Source: Lysinibacillus composti (GTDB lineage Bacteria; Bacillota; Bacilli; Bacillales_A; Planococcaceae). From it: a stretch of DNA of 64,000 nt. Position 1 is the first letter of the stretch. The number at the start of each line of letters is the position of its first letter. Position numbers and translations under genes: made by a program. The notes under the pieces were generated by a model. That model ran no database searches, was not told where the DNA came from, and worked only from the letters and a program-made list of their open reading frames with translations. Positions 15,981 through 25,189 of this stretch are shown piece by piece. The stretch spans positions 1 to 64,000 of the forward strand of contig NZ_JAFBDY010000006.1 in NCBI RefSeq assembly GCF_016908465.1, in the 5' to 3' direction.

Positions 15981-17076
15981 TTTGTTTTCCGCCTTTAATT
16001 TTATAAGCTGACCATAGAAGGACGACCACAAGAAGTAAACTTGTCAATTTTATTAAGCTAATATATCTTGCTATATGAGTCAGCTCTACATAATCCTTTG
16101 GGATCATACTTATAAAAAAAATCAATGGTGTTAATGTAATGACGAGCATTATCTTTTTAACCTTTTTAAAGACCATCATTAAGGTCATGACAGCAATATC
16201 AAACGCCATTAAACTATGGACGAACAAGATAATGGTCCAAGCAAGAAATAAAAACGCATCAAACCGTTCAAAAAAACCACCCGGTATTTCGACAGTTCTA
16301 GATAAATCAAAAGTAGGAAAAAATATATTTGCTGTCGTGCTATTTCCAAAAGTACCAATACAAACAATGTAAAGTATTGTATAAAGTATTGTGTTAAATA
16401 TTACACCCTTAACCGCCATTTTAGGTGTGTTTTTAGGATTTTTCACAAGGGCAATATAAAAAAGGATAATGCCAAAACCCGCAAACGTATTGAGGCTTGA
16501 ATAGGTAGATTGTACGTATCCTTTGAAATCTGTTTGAAACACGGGTAATAAATTCTCTGTTTTAATAAAAACTAAGGGTACTACGACTACTACTAATAAC
16601 CCGACCAACACAAAAGGCAAAAAAAGAGCATTTAATCTAAAAATTCCGGCGCGTGAACCACATACACCATAAACAACGACTAATAGAAAGGACAAGGAAA
16701 TAACTTCTAACGGCGTTTGATCAAATAAATACTGATGAGCAAGTGCCGATACTTCACGAACTTGAAATGAAGTAATGGCAATATATTGTAAAGTGAATAG
16801 AAAAGTTAAAATTACAGCAATGGGTTTGGTTACTAAGTCAGAAGCGATGGAAAAGAAGGATTTATTTGGATATAATAAGGTCAATTTTGCAACAACCCAT
16901 GCCAAAATACATGCAACGCCTCCCCCCAATAAAATCCCGACCCACCCATCAGCTGCAGTTGTTTCTTCTGCAAGTATTCTTGGAAGGGATAGCGTGTATA
17001 CCCCAAGAATATTTATCGTCACAGCAATCAAGATGTCTCGGTCACTAATAATTCCCGCACCATTCATAGGTTTCAT
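15973..17076 (-). CDS. GerB-type spore germination permease subunit
   Basis: A 367-residue protein with about ten membrane helices, of the APC-related endospore germination permease family. It begins SDRDILIAVTINILGVYTLSLPRILAEE, a typical GerB opening. Its ATG overlaps the gerA TAA by one base, so the A and B subunits are translationally coupled. GerB subunits form the germinant-binding part of the receptor in the spore inner membrane. The ligand cannot be predicted from sequence. Confidence 0.9.
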   Translation of the reverse strand: MKPMNGAGIISDRDILIAVTINILGVYTLSLPRILAEETTAADGWVGILLGGGVACILAWVVAKLTLLYPNKSFFSIASDLVTKPIAVILTFLFTLQYIAITSFQVREVSALAHQYLFDQTPLEVISLSFLLVVVYGVCGSRAGIFRLNALFLPFVLVGLLVVVVVPLVFIKTENLLPVFQTDFKGYVQSTYSSLNTFAGFGIILFYIALVKNPKNTPKMAVKGVIFNTILYTILYIVCIGTFGNSTTANIFFPTFDLSRTVEIPGGFFERFDAFLFLAWTIILFVHSLMAFDIAVMTLMMVFKKVKKIMLVITLTPLIFFISMIPKDYVELTHIARYISLIKLTSLLLVVVLLWSAYKIKGGKQSE

Positions 17077-18854
17077 TATTTAGATTTGCCTCCATCATTG
17101 ATTTTGTTAATATCTCTTGGTTCTAAATAAGGTGGGCGTTTCTTAAGTGTGATAATTGGGGAACGGATTAGTAAATTTTTCAAATTCCCTAAAAAGTATG
17201 GGGCGATCGGTGATGAGAATGGAACTCCCATACTTTTTAAGTTCACAATATGAATACACATCATGATAAAAACTAGTATAATACCGTAAAGACCCAATAT
17301 GGATGCTGCAGCTAATAGGCCAAATCTCAATACCCTTAAGCCGGTTGCTAAACTATAATTGGGTGTAGTAAAAGATGCAATGGCTGTAAGTGACGTAATA
17401 ATTACCATGGCCGGGCTAACAATGCCTGCACTTACTGCAACATCTCCAATAACGATACCTCCTACAATTCCAATGGTTGATCCAATTGCTTTAGGCAATC
17501 GAATTCCCGCCTCTTGCAAGATTTCAAATGTGACCGCCATTAATAGCGCCTCGAAAATCGATGGAAATGGTACCCCTTCCCTCGTTGCTGCAATAGAAAA
17601 TGCTAATTTTGTCGGAAGCATGCCTGGATGATAAGAAGTTAATGCTACATAAATAGCAGGTAAAAAAAGTGAAATAAAAATTGATAAAAACCTTAATAAT
17701 CTCAACAGAGTCCCAATAGCCCAGCGTTGACTATAGTCTTCTATTGATTGTAAAGGTTCACCCAACATGACCGGTGCAATCAGTGCAAAAGGACTTCCAT
17801 CCACAAGAATCGCAACTTTCCCTTGTAAAACCGAATACGTGACATGATCCGGCCGCTCCGTATCAAGTATTTGGGGAATAGGTGATAAAAAACTATCTTC
17901 AATCCACTGTTCCACAAAACCTGAATCTGGTGCAGCATCGATATCGATTGTTTTTATTCTACGATTCACTTCATTTAAAATATCTGGATTCACAATCCCA
18001 GCAATAGAACATACGACTACCTTTTGTTTCGATCGTCTTCCAACCTCATGAACATCAAAACGCAGATTCGGATCTTTTAGTTCACGGCGTATTAAGGTAA
18101 TATTTTTATCAATATTCTCAATAAACCCTGTTCTAGGTCCACGTACGACCGCTTCAGACTGAGGCTCTTCAATCGAACGAGTCTCATATCCTGTCGTCCC
18201 CATCACTAAAACCGTATTTACTCCATCTAATAAGAACACTGCGTTTCCGGACAAAATCGCATTGATTACCTCATATAAAGTTTGACCTTTTTTCGTATCT
18301 GTGATGGCAATCACATGTTGTTCAATCGTTTCAAGTAAATTGGGATCACTTTGAGTTCCCCCTGATTGACTTGATTTAGGATTATTTTTATTTGCCTCTG
18401 ATGGATTCGCATTGGGTTCACTTTGACCTGTCCCTGATGGATTCGCATTGGGTTCACTTTGACTTGCCTCTGATGGATTCGCATTGGGTTCACTTTGACT
18501 TGCCTCTGATGGATTCGCATTGGGTTCACTTTGACCTGTCCCTGATTGGTTCGAATTCGTATCACTTTGACTTATCTCTGTTTGTACCATTTTTAAGATA
18601 TTATCATTTACAAGTTTTTGGTCGGCTAAACCACTTAAATAAAGAATCGAACATTTATGTTTATTTTTACCAACTGTAATATCTCGAACGATTAAGTCAC
18701 TGGGATCTCCCAGTTTTTTTTTGATAATTTCGACATTCTCTTTCAAAGTTAATCCAATAGGAATGTTAAATTCACTTTCAGATTGTTGGGTGGCGCTTTC
18801 ATATTGCTGATCTGTTGATTTTTTGTATACTCTTGTAAAAAGTGAACGTCTCAT
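17076..18854 (-). CDS. GerA-type germinant receptor subunit with repeat insertion
   Basis: A 592-residue protein: N-terminal cytosolic domain in two parts, then about five or six membrane helices (from ~380) and a cytosolic tail. Family signatures are VRGPRTGFIENIDKNITLIRR, TERPDHVTYSVLQGKVAILVDGSPFALI and REGVPFPSIFEALLME-like. Compared with ~490-540 residues for ordinary GerA proteins it is long, because residues ~97-170 are a Ser/Gln/Pro/Asn/Glu insert containing 12-residue repeats (SQSEPNANPSEA). GerA subunits form a nutrient-gated ion channel in spores. First gene of the operon, with a possible sigma-G promoter upstream. Confidence 0.9.
   Translation of the reverse strand: MRRSLFTRVYKKSTDQQYESATQQSESEFNIPIGLTLKENVEIIKKKLGDPSDLIVRDITVGKNKHKCSILYLSGLADQKLVNDNILKMVQTEISQSDTNSNQSGTGQSEPNANPSEASQSEPNANPSEASQSEPNANPSGTGQSEPNANPSEANKNNPKSSQSGGTQSDPNLLETIEQHVIAITDTKKGQTLYEVINAILSGNAVFLLDGVNTVLVMGTTGYETRSIEEPQSEAVVRGPRTGFIENIDKNITLIRRELKDPNLRFDVHEVGRRSKQKVVVCSIAGIVNPDILNEVNRRIKTIDIDAAPDSGFVEQWIEDSFLSPIPQILDTERPDHVTYSVLQGKVAILVDGSPFALIAPVMLGEPLQSIEDYSQRWAIGTLLRLLRFLSIFISLFLPAIYVALTSYHPGMLPTKLAFSIAATREGVPFPSIFEALLMAVTFEILQEAGIRLPKAIGSTIGIVGGIVIGDVAVSAGIVSPAMVIITSLTAIASFTTPNYSLATGLRVLRFGLLAAASILGLYGIILVFIMMCIHIVNLKSMGVPFSSPIAPYFLGNLKNLLIRSPIITLKKRPPYLEPRDINKINDGGKSK
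18411..18575. repeat. 36-bp tandem repeat inside gerA
   Basis: Four nearly identical 36-bp units (beginning GGATTCGCATTGGGTTCACT on the plus strand) and a fifth, diverged unit. In the protein frame they encode SQSEPNANPSEA or GQSEPNANPSG. Near identity at the DNA level points to recent expansion. Repeat number is likely to vary among strains. Confidence 0.85.
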
Positions 18855-18889
18855 CGTAAAACTCCTACTAGAAAAAGCCAGTTTATAGT

Positions 18890-18920
18890 TAATTTGTATT
18901 TATTATTAATTTTTTATACA
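18890..18920 (-). promoter_or_regulatory. possible sigma-G promoter of the first ger operon
   Basis: On the minus strand TGTATA is followed by 18 bases and CAAATTA. This fits the sigma-G -35 (G-H-A-T-R) and, with one mismatch, the -10 CATnnTA. It ends about 35 bases before the gerA start. Expected for a forespore gene, but the match is not strong. Confidence 0.35.
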
Positions 18921-18977
18921 AGCTTTGTTCGATTAGAGACAGATGAACTACTTGACAATAGATAATTGTGGCTAATT

Positions 18978-18986
18978 TGTTATAAT
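18978..18986 (+). promoter_or_regulatory. extended -10 promoter of the lipoate ligase gene
   Basis: TGTTATAAT is an extended -10 with no -35 at the right distance; the nearest TTGACA is 23 bases upstream. It lies about 70 bases before the ATG. Confidence 0.4.
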
Positions 18987-19054
18987 CTTAATGTAGTGTT
19001 TTTATGTGCTTTAATTATGTAGGAATTGTTTTAATGTGAAAGGAAGAAGACAAC

Positions 19055-20047
19055 ATGTATTTTATAGATAATAAAGGAATTACAGATCCGCGCGTAAACT
19101 TAGCAATTGAGGAATATATCTTAAAAAATTTAGATATTGAGGAAGACTCTTATCTACTTTTCTATATTAATCAACCATCAATCATTATTGGTAGAAATCA
19201 AAACACAATTGAAGAAATTAATACAGATTATGTAGAAGACAATGGTGTCATTGTGGTGCGTCGTTTATCAGGTGGCGGTGCCGTTTATCATGATCTTGGC
19301 AATTTGAATTTTAGCTTTATTACAAAAGATGATGGAGAGTCTTTCCATAACTATAAAAAATTCACACAACCAGTTGTGGATGCATTAGCAAAATTAGGTG
19401 TACAAGCTGAGCTTTCCGGTCGTAATGACATTTTAGCAGAAGGTCGAAAAGTATCAGGGAATGCCCAATACGCAACAAAAGGACGTATGTTTAGCCATGG
19501 TACTTTAATGTTCAATCTAAATATTGATGCTGTTGTGGATGCATTAAAAGTGAAAAAGGACAAAATCGAATCAAAAGGCATTAAATCAGTTCGTTCCCGC
19601 GTAACGAATATTCTACCCTTCTTAAAAGAAGAAATTACCATAGAACAATTTAAACTTGAAATTTTAAAATCAATCTTCGGTGATGAAGATCACATCAATT
19701 ATTATGAATTGACGGATGAAGACTGGGAGAAAATCCATGAAATCTCTCGCAATCGTTATCAAACATGGGAATGGAACTATGGCAAATCACCGCGCTTTAA
19801 CATCCAAAAAACAGAGCGCTTCCCATCAGGGGGAATCGATATTCGTTTAGAAGTAAACAAAGGAATTATTGAAGAAGCGAAAATTTACGGAGACTTTTTC
19901 GGTGTTGGTGAAGTAACAGACATCGAACAATTACTCATCGGCGTACCATATAGCCGCGAAGCAATCGGTGAAAAATTAGGTGACATCGACATCGCCCACT
20001 ATTTCGGCGGCATTACAAAAGAAGATTTCTTGAAGTTGGTATATTAG
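19055..20047 (+). CDS. lplJ: lipoate-protein ligase A family (LplJ-like)
   Basis: A 330-residue two-domain enzyme that activates lipoate with ATP and attaches it to E2 and GcvH lysines. Motifs are RRLSGGGAVYHDLGNLNFSF (residues 69-88), the active-site lysine in GRKVSGNAQY (Lys132), and a C-terminal accessory domain (~245-330). Length matches B. subtilis LplJ (331). AGGAAG precedes the ATG. The stop TAG is fused to a GGGACA repeat, so the repeat forms the whole 3' flank. The orthologue name is likely but not verified. Confidence 0.88.
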   Translation: MYFIDNKGITDPRVNLAIEEYILKNLDIEEDSYLLFYINQPSIIIGRNQNTIEEINTDYVEDNGVIVVRRLSGGGAVYHDLGNLNFSFITKDDGESFHNYKKFTQPVVDALAKLGVQAELSGRNDILAEGRKVSGNAQYATKGRMFSHGTLMFNLNIDAVVDALKVKKDKIESKGIKSVRSRVTNILPFLKEEITIEQFKLEILKSIFGDEDHINYYELTDEDWEKIHEISRNRYQTWEWNYGKSPRFNIQKTERFPSGGIDIRLEVNKGIIEEAKIYGDFFGVGEVTDIEQLLIGVPYSREAIGEKLGDIDIAHYFGGITKEDFLKLVY

Positions 20048-20121
20048 GGACAGGGGGACAGGTCCCTCGTCCCGATTTACAAAATGAAAAAGGGACAGTG
20101 TACCTGTCCCCTCTGTCCCTA
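20045..20121. repeat. GGGACA repeat pair between convergent genes
   Basis: TAGGGACAGGGGGACAGGTCCC and its inverted partner (GGGACAGTGTACCTGTCCCCTCTGTCCCTA) fill the 71 bases between lplA and the oxygenase gene. Both genes use the TAG of the repeat edge as stop codon. The long inverted arrangement can also work as a two-way terminator. Confidence 0.8.
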
Positions 20122-20769
20122 ATTCACTTTCTGCCTTCGCATCCATTGTGTTGCGATCCACTTTTCTCCTTCTATTACAGGAGAACCTGCATGGAGTGTT
20201 AACTCGTTTAACATTGGATCATTATAAAAATATTCAAAGTACACTGCCATCCCCTTTTGCGGACAAACAGTTAACCCTAGTTTCGGGAAAGTGGTTGTGC
20301 CTCCCTCTTCCACATCGTTTAAGTATAGTACAAGCGTGCTAATGCGATTGTTCATCGCGGCTTTACTTGTCGAAGCGAAATAATCGTAATGCTCTTTATA
20401 TTCTTGACCAGGTTTGTAATTTAAAATATGTAGTCCTTCCCCATGTTCTATAGGAATCCCCATAATGGCCGAAACCCTTTTTTCTACCCGCGCAAGAACC
20501 TCATTGTTCATGTCAGATAAAAATGCCCCACTACTTGTTCGTATGTCACTCACTTCTTTAGTACTTCCGATTTTTGAACGCTGAAGGCTATCTTTTGATA
20601 ATTGAATAAGCGCCTCACATTCCTCATCATCTAGTACGGAGCCTAAAACAACAACTAACGGTTCTTCAAATCTAGCAATGATTTGAATCTCTTTGTCTTC
20701 CGTTTTAATTGTATTCCCATTATGACTAAATATTGTTACTTCCCTTACTTGAGCATCTTTAACAACCAT
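20119..20769 (-). CDS. 2OG-Fe(II) oxygenase, prolyl 4-hydroxylase type
   Basis: A 216-residue protein with the P4H-alpha fold. The metal triad is HxD...H: His127 and Asp129 in KEHYDYF, His193 in TLHAGSP. Lys203 (GEKWIATQW) binds 2-oxoglutarate. Conserved RISTLVLYLNDVEEGGTTTFP and KGMAVYFEY segments are present. Bacillus relatives hydroxylate prolines in collagen-like or other proteins; the target here is unknown. It is single-gene, with its stop codon on a GGGACA repeat. The ribosome site is weak. Confidence 0.85.
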   Translation of the reverse strand: MVVKDAQVREVTIFSHNGNTIKTEDKEIQIIARFEEPLVVVLGSVLDDEECEALIQLSKDSLQRSKIGSTKEVSDIRTSSGAFLSDMNNEVLARVEKRVSAIMGIPIEHGEGLHILNYKPGQEYKEHYDYFASTSKAAMNNRISTLVLYLNDVEEGGTTTFPKLGLTVCPQKGMAVYFEYFYNDPMLNELTLHAGSPVIEGEKWIATQWMRRQKVN

Positions 20770-20953
20770 CTTTCATTCATCAACCCCTGTTTCTATAGAA
20801 ATATTTTGTAATAATTCTACGAACAGGTATTTAATCCCTTTATAAATATAACTAATATAAAAATATTTTTATATTGATTTTTTCTATAATCTAGTTTTTT
20901 GTTTTCTCGAGTCATTTATTTAACCGTTTATTTCATTCGAGCTAAGCACAAAA

Positions 20954-20985
20954 AGAGGCTCGGACAAATCCAAAAAACATCAGTT
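20954..20985. repeat. truncated copy of the 14129-14535 element
   Basis: GAGGCTCGGACAAATCCAAAAAACATCAGTTT repeats, with one or two changes, the left end of the 407-bp element at 14129 up to the first arm of its hairpin, then stops. The rest of the element is absent, so this is a relic. Confidence 0.65.
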
Positions 20986-21016
20986 TGTAACCAAGGTAAT
21001 GTTAAAAGTTTATCTA

Positions 21017-21415
21017 TCAATTTATATTCGTTTTAAGTTTTGCAATTTCATCGGGTACTGGAATGGCTTTTCGTGTTTGTAAGTCCATGATCGTTAAAAT
21101 TACGTTTGTAGTCGATGATAGTAGCTCCCCATGATACATCAATTGTTCAAGAGTAAAGCTTTTATTACCAACTTTCTTCAACTTCGTGCGAATTTCAACG
21201 GTGTCCCCAAGACGTACTTCTTTTCTATATTCTGTGTCGAATTTCAACAATACCGTTCCGAGCTTTGCCCCAAGTAATGTTTCAGTGCTTAATCCTATTT
21301 CTTTCATCCATTCGAAGCGAGCTTTTTCAAAATGCTTTACGTATTTTAAATAATTCATATGACCTAGCTCATCAATATCACTTTCGACAATTGTATATTT
21401 TTTTACATGTTCCAT
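21017..21415 (-). CDS. hotdog-fold acyl-CoA thioesterase (4HBT family)
   Basis: A 132-residue single hotdog domain: DIDELGHMNYLKYVKHFEKARFEWM at the N-terminus carries the Asp/His-Met-Asn signature of YbgC/FadM-type thioesterases, followed by FDTEYRKEVRLGDTVEIRTKLKKVG. Such enzymes hydrolyse acyl-CoA, often short-chain or aromatic. The substrate is not evident and there is no operon partner. The downstream flank holds a relic of the 407-bp repeat. Confidence 0.8.
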   Translation of the reverse strand: MEHVKKYTIVESDIDELGHMNYLKYVKHFEKARFEWMKEIGLSTETLLGAKLGTVLLKFDTEYRKEVRLGDTVEIRTKLKKVGNKSFTLEQLMYHGELLSSTTNVILTIMDLQTRKAIPVPDEIAKLKTNIN

Positions 21416-21534
21416 TACATCACTCCTCTATGAAACTTCAATCTTCTAAGTATGGCATCATTTATATAATTCAACTTCCCTTCCCTTTTACCTTCAATCA
21501 TTCGATGAAATTTTGATTTTGACCTCATAAAAAA

Positions 21535-21615
21535 GCGTGAATCCGCCAGTCTACTGCTATCGTAATTGAAGTTGTTTCAACCCCTAATGCAGTTTCTATT
21601 GGATGAATTCACGCC
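21535..21615 (-). terminator. terminator-like structure after the PhnB-like gene
   Basis: GCGTGAATCC pairs with GGATGAATTCACGC with small bulges around a loop of about 55 bases. A run of six A on the plus strand supplies the minus-strand U-tract. Confidence 0.45.
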
Positions 21616-21637
21616 TTAATACGTTTTCGTAAAAATT

Positions 21638-22555
21638 TTATTTTCCTTCATAGGCTTTTTGTATTTCTGCCATATCGAGTTTTTTCATTTTCAGTACAGC
21701 TTGATTGACACGATTTAGTTGTTCTGGTGTACTATTGCTCATTATTTCGTCCATGTTACTTGGAACAATCTGCCAAGAGATGCCAAACTGGTCTTTTACC
21801 CAACCGCATTGTTCGGATTTAGGTACTGCTGAGAGCTTATTCCAGTAGTAATCAATCTCTTCTTGTGTATCGCAGTATACCATAAATGAAATAGCCTCGT
21901 TAAAACTGAATTTATGCTCATGTGCGCTATCCATTGCGATAAACCAAGCATCCCCTAAGCAGAAATCAGAGTACATAACCGTTCCCTCTTGATCAGGTTC
22001 CATTCCTTGCGGGTAGCGAGAAAGCTGTCCTCGTTTTGAATTTTTAAATACTGATAAATAAAAGTTCATCGCTTCCTCTGCTTTGCCGCATTGTTCCCCC
22101 ACAAATAATAACGAAGGCACGATAGTAGGACGCTCTTCCCCTTCAGGATTAGTTAAGTTTAATTGCCATGATAAACCATACTTGTCCTGAATCCAGCCAT
22201 ACCATTCACTGAAAGGATATTGCTGAAGTGGCATTAACACGGTACCACCATCAGACATTTTGCTCCAAATGTGATCAATCAGTTCTTTCGGGTTTTCCAC
22301 ACGGGATGGATCAAAGTTCACCATAAATGATACAGAAGGATTAAACTTGAAATATGGCCCGGCGCTGATTGCAGAAAACTTTTGTCCCCAAAGTTCAAAA
22401 GAAACAAGATTGGCATCGCCGGATGGTGTATCATGTAGAGTTAAATCATCCGACATTTTTGAGTTTGGAAATAAAGAAGTGTAAAACTCTGCTGCTTCTT
22501 TTGCTTCCTTGTCATACCATAAAGCCGGAATGATGATTTGATTCGTTTTTGACAT
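21638..22555 (-). CDS. tandem VOC/PhnB-like domain protein
   Basis: A 305-residue protein built of two similar ~140-residue glyoxalase/VOC domains. Each opens with a KEAAEFYTSLFPNSK- or KAEEAMNFYLSVFKNSK-type helix and contains a GWIQDKYGLSWQL or GWVKDQFGISWQI motif. This is the PhnB/'3-demethylubiquinone methyltransferase' type of annotation, which is misleading: these are metal-binding VOC proteins of mostly unknown activity. The repeated domain arose by duplication. Single gene. Confidence 0.8.
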   Translation of the reverse strand: MSKTNQIIIPALWYDKEAKEAAEFYTSLFPNSKMSDDLTLHDTPSGDANLVSFELWGQKFSAISAGPYFKFNPSVSFMVNFDPSRVENPKELIDHIWSKMSDGGTVLMPLQQYPFSEWYGWIQDKYGLSWQLNLTNPEGEERPTIVPSLLFVGEQCGKAEEAMNFYLSVFKNSKRGQLSRYPQGMEPDQEGTVMYSDFCLGDAWFIAMDSAHEHKFSFNEAISFMVYCDTQEEIDYYWNKLSAVPKSEQCGWVKDQFGISWQIVPSNMDEIMSNSTPEQLNRVNQAVLKMKKLDMAEIQKAYEGK

Positions 22556-22607
22556 AGTAATTCCACCTTTTTTGTATTTTTCGCAACATGAACTTGATTT
22601 ATATAGT

Positions 22608-22988
22608 TTATTTAAGTATCTCTAACTGCCCGTTTTCAAATGAGGATGAAAGCGTATAGTTGTCCTTCGGGAAAATAAACGTCCAAGGCATACTCACTTT
22701 TGATGGTATGACAAGCGATGGTAAAGTAAATGCCTTTTCTGCCTTACTATCTCCTTGAATTTTGTAAAGTAATCTTGTGTTCGTAAACTTTAACGGCTGG
22801 TCGGAAAAATTATGAACTAATAAGGTTACGAGTAGTTCCCCTTTATGGTTTACTGCCTCTCGTATAGGTGAAAACAAAATTTCAGAGCTATATAAATCTT
22901 TTGTTGCTTGGAAAATTCCTTTTATATATTCCAGGTCTTGGGGAGCTAGTGTTTTCTCCCAAGACGCTTCAAACTGTAATTGTTGCAT
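22608..22988 (-). CDS. SLAP-domain protein
   Basis: A 126-residue protein starting at the ATG behind GAGGTGGG; the longer frame has an implausible start. Layout and motifs (LPxDLxYIK-like opening, GELLVTLLVHNFSDQPLKF, then IPSKVSMPWTFIFPKDNY) match the SLAP domain found in Bacillales accessory-Sec/S-layer-associated proteins. No signal peptide is visible, so the site of action is uncertain. Function of the family is not established. Confidence 0.65.
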   Translation of the reverse strand: MQQLQFEASWEKTLAPQDLEYIKGIFQATKDLYSSEILFSPIREAVNHKGELLVTLLVHNFSDQPLKFTNTRLLYKIQGDSKAEKAFTLPSLVIPSKVSMPWTFIFPKDNYTLSSSFENGQLEILK

Positions 22989-23126
22989 ATTGACCCACCT
23001 CTTTAAGGATAAATGTATCATTCCTTTATTTTACCAAAGATACAATTTTAAGTGGTTGTTTCACTCTAGATGTATCTATAAGAATAATGTAAAAGATTGG
23101 ACATACATTTCTTTTGAGGTGAAATT

Positions 23127-24053
23127 TTGAAAAAAGGACTTATAGGTTATATTTTTTTAATATTGATGATTACAGGAACGATCATGTTTGTTAAAAACTA
23201 CGACGGTACAAATGATGGTCAATCCGAGGAAGATTTAGAAGCAGCTATACAAAAAAGCATGGATGAAACAAAAAAGGAAAAAAAGAAGGTTGAGGAGTTT
23301 CTAACAAAGGGTTCAATTGAACTACAAAATAATGGATTTAAACAAGTAGGATTAGGCTTTTCACTTGACGATCGACAAGTAGATATACAAGTACCTGATG
23401 AGAAATTTCTAAAAGACAATCGAAGTAACATTGAAAATATCATTCTAAAAGTTGCAAAAGAGAGTGAACTTCAAGACTTTAAAGTGGATTATCGCATATT
23501 GGACCAATATATTCAGTTGAGTGAGGAAGAGCTTGAGCTAAATGAATCCATTTCAAAAGAAACACTTAAGATTTCAGATATATTAAGGGCAAAAGGCTTC
23601 AAAAACTATTCAATCTCCTTTCAACCACAAAACGAAATCATCATCGAGGGAACGGAAGCAGATTTGGCGAAAAAAGAGGCTCTGGAAAAGCATATAGCGG
23701 ATACGATCTATATAAAAACAAAGCAAAACTTCACGGTTAACATTCAGAAAAAAAGTGAAAATCAAATACGAGACCAAGAATGGCAACCGATATTTACTAG
23801 CATCATGGATGAAACAAAAAAGGAATTTGATGAATATAGAGGGTTTGCCTACTCATTTCACCCTGAGCCTTTACAAATTATTATTAAAACGAATTTAGAA
23901 AAGCCTAAGTGGTTTTGGAACTCAGATGAGCAGGTTAAGCAAATCACAAAATATGTCGAGAAAATCATAGAATTAAAACGAGAAGAACTTTCTATTAAAG
24001 AAATACCCTATGAAATTATTATACGGGATAAACATAATAAGAAAATGAATTAG
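23127..24053 (+). CDS. secreted/membrane-anchored DUF4030-like protein
   Basis: A 308-residue protein with an N-terminal membrane anchor (residues ~3-22), a charged coiled stretch (~30-55, many Glu/Lys), then about three modules of helix plus beta strands. Module openings such as LQNNGFKQVGLGFSLDD and LRAKGFKNYSISFQPQ show internal repetition. The pattern recalls DUF4030 proteins of Bacillus, but I am not certain. TTG start behind GAGGTGAAATT. Its TAG stop is the edge of a GGGACA repeat. Confidence 0.55.
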   Translation: MKKGLIGYIFLILMITGTIMFVKNYDGTNDGQSEEDLEAAIQKSMDETKKEKKKVEEFLTKGSIELQNNGFKQVGLGFSLDDRQVDIQVPDEKFLKDNRSNIENIILKVAKESELQDFKVDYRILDQYIQLSEEELELNESISKETLKISDILRAKGFKNYSISFQPQNEIIIEGTEADLAKKEALEKHIADTIYIKTKQNFTVNIQKKSENQIRDQEWQPIFTSIMDETKKEFDEYRGFAYSFHPEPLQIIIKTNLEKPKWFWNSDEQVKQITKYVEKIIELKREELSIKEIPYEIIIRDKHNKKMN

Positions 24054-24080
24054 GGACAACGGGGACAGGTCCCTTGTCCC
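24051..24080. repeat. GGGACA repeat on a stop codon
   Basis: TAGGGACAACGGGGACAGGTCCCTTGTCCC; the TAG is the stop of the upstream gene. Confidence 0.8.
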
Positions 24081-24091
24081 ATCCCTCAAAA

Positions 24092-24132
24092 AAACAAATG
24101 CCCTTTAGTCAAATGATTAAGGGCATTTGTTT
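24092..24132. terminator. bidirectional terminator between convergent genes
   Basis: AACAAATGCCCTT pairs with AAGGGCATTTGTT around TAGTCAAATGATT. It serves the plus gene ending at 24053 and the minus FAA-hydrolase gene ending at 24145. Confidence 0.85.
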
Positions 24133-24144
24133 ATGAGGGGGTGT

Positions 24145-25011
24145 TTATACTAAAACGTTAAATAACGTTCCAATATCTTCAATAGATACTTCAACTTCAT
24201 CGCCAGACTTCAACCAAATTTGTTGATCTTCTGGATAACCAAGGATTACTCCATCTGGCGTTCCGGAGAAAATAACGTCTCCAGGCTTTAATGTCATATA
24301 CTCCGACACATAACTGATAATCGTCGCGCAATCAAATATCATATTTCTTGTATTTGCAGATTGACGAGTTTCTCCATTCACTTTGCAGCTAATATTTAAA
24401 TTGTTTGGATCTACTTGATCAGCAGTAACTAATTCTGGTCCTATTGGAGCAAAGTGATCAAGCGATTTACCAAGCAACCATTGGCCTGTACGGAATTGAA
24501 GGTCTCTTGCAGATAAATCATTTCCTACTGCATACCCAAATACATAGGATAATGCATCATCCTTTGAGACATTTGATGCTTCTTTACCGATTACAATGAC
24601 AAGCTCTGCCTCATAATCAAACTTTTCTGCCTTCGGAGGAAGGGCGATTGTTTGGTTATGTGCAGCAAGGGCATTATTAAATTTGCTAAATAACACTGGG
24701 GACGTTGGGATGTCCATTTTGGATTCTTCTGCATGGTCAACATAGTTTAAACCGACACAGATAATCTTTTCTGGCTCTGAGATGCATGGTGCGTATGTAA
24801 AATCTTCATCATCAGAAACATACGTACACTCTTTTTCGACTAATTGACGTAACTCAGCAAGACTTTGCTCTCCCCCTGCGATTACCTGTTCGATTGTAAG
24901 GGGAACATCAAGGGAATGACTATTGGCAGTTTTTTCAACATCAATAATTCCTTGTTCAACTTTAAGACCTAATCGATTTTTTTCTCCATCTTTAAAATTA
25001 ACGAATCTCAT
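24145..25011 (-). CDS. fumarylacetoacetate hydrolase family protein
   Basis: A 288-residue FAH-fold enzyme. Signatures are KIICVGLNYVDHAEES, the metal site FDYEAELVIVIGKE (E-x-E), GYAVGNDLSARDLQ, and GDVIFSGTPDGVILGY. Family members hydrolyse or decarboxylate beta-diketo or 2-oxo acids, hydrate dienoates, or act as ureidoglycolate lyase. Last gene of the GntR-MFS-Ldh-FAA cluster, 178 bases after the dehydrogenase gene, so it should act on the dehydrogenase product, a 2-oxo acid. Exact chemistry cannot be told. Confidence 0.8.
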   Translation of the reverse strand: MRFVNFKDGEKNRLGLKVEQGIIDVEKTANSHSLDVPLTIEQVIAGGEQSLAELRQLVEKECTYVSDDEDFTYAPCISEPEKIICVGLNYVDHAEESKMDIPTSPVLFSKFNNALAAHNQTIALPPKAEKFDYEAELVIVIGKEASNVSKDDALSYVFGYAVGNDLSARDLQFRTGQWLLGKSLDHFAPIGPELVTADQVDPNNLNISCKVNGETRQSANTRNMIFDCATIISYVSEYMTLKPGDVIFSGTPDGVILGYPEDQQIWLKSGDEVEVSIEDIGTLFNVLV

Positions 25012-25189
25012 GTATACTCTCTCCCTATAATTGTTTTTATTAGATTAATATCGTAAATGACACTAAGTATAGTAAAGAAATCTTATCTGACAGAAACGGA
25101 TGGATAAGAAGGGCTATCAATATTGGAAACAACCCTCCCATCACCCATTGCCCTATCAAAACAAATACTTATGATTTAAATAATCATTG

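Noticed and set aside
18311-18679. Repetitive frames on both strands within gerA
   Set aside because: They are shadows of the 36-bp repeat in other frames; the GerA frame is well supported.
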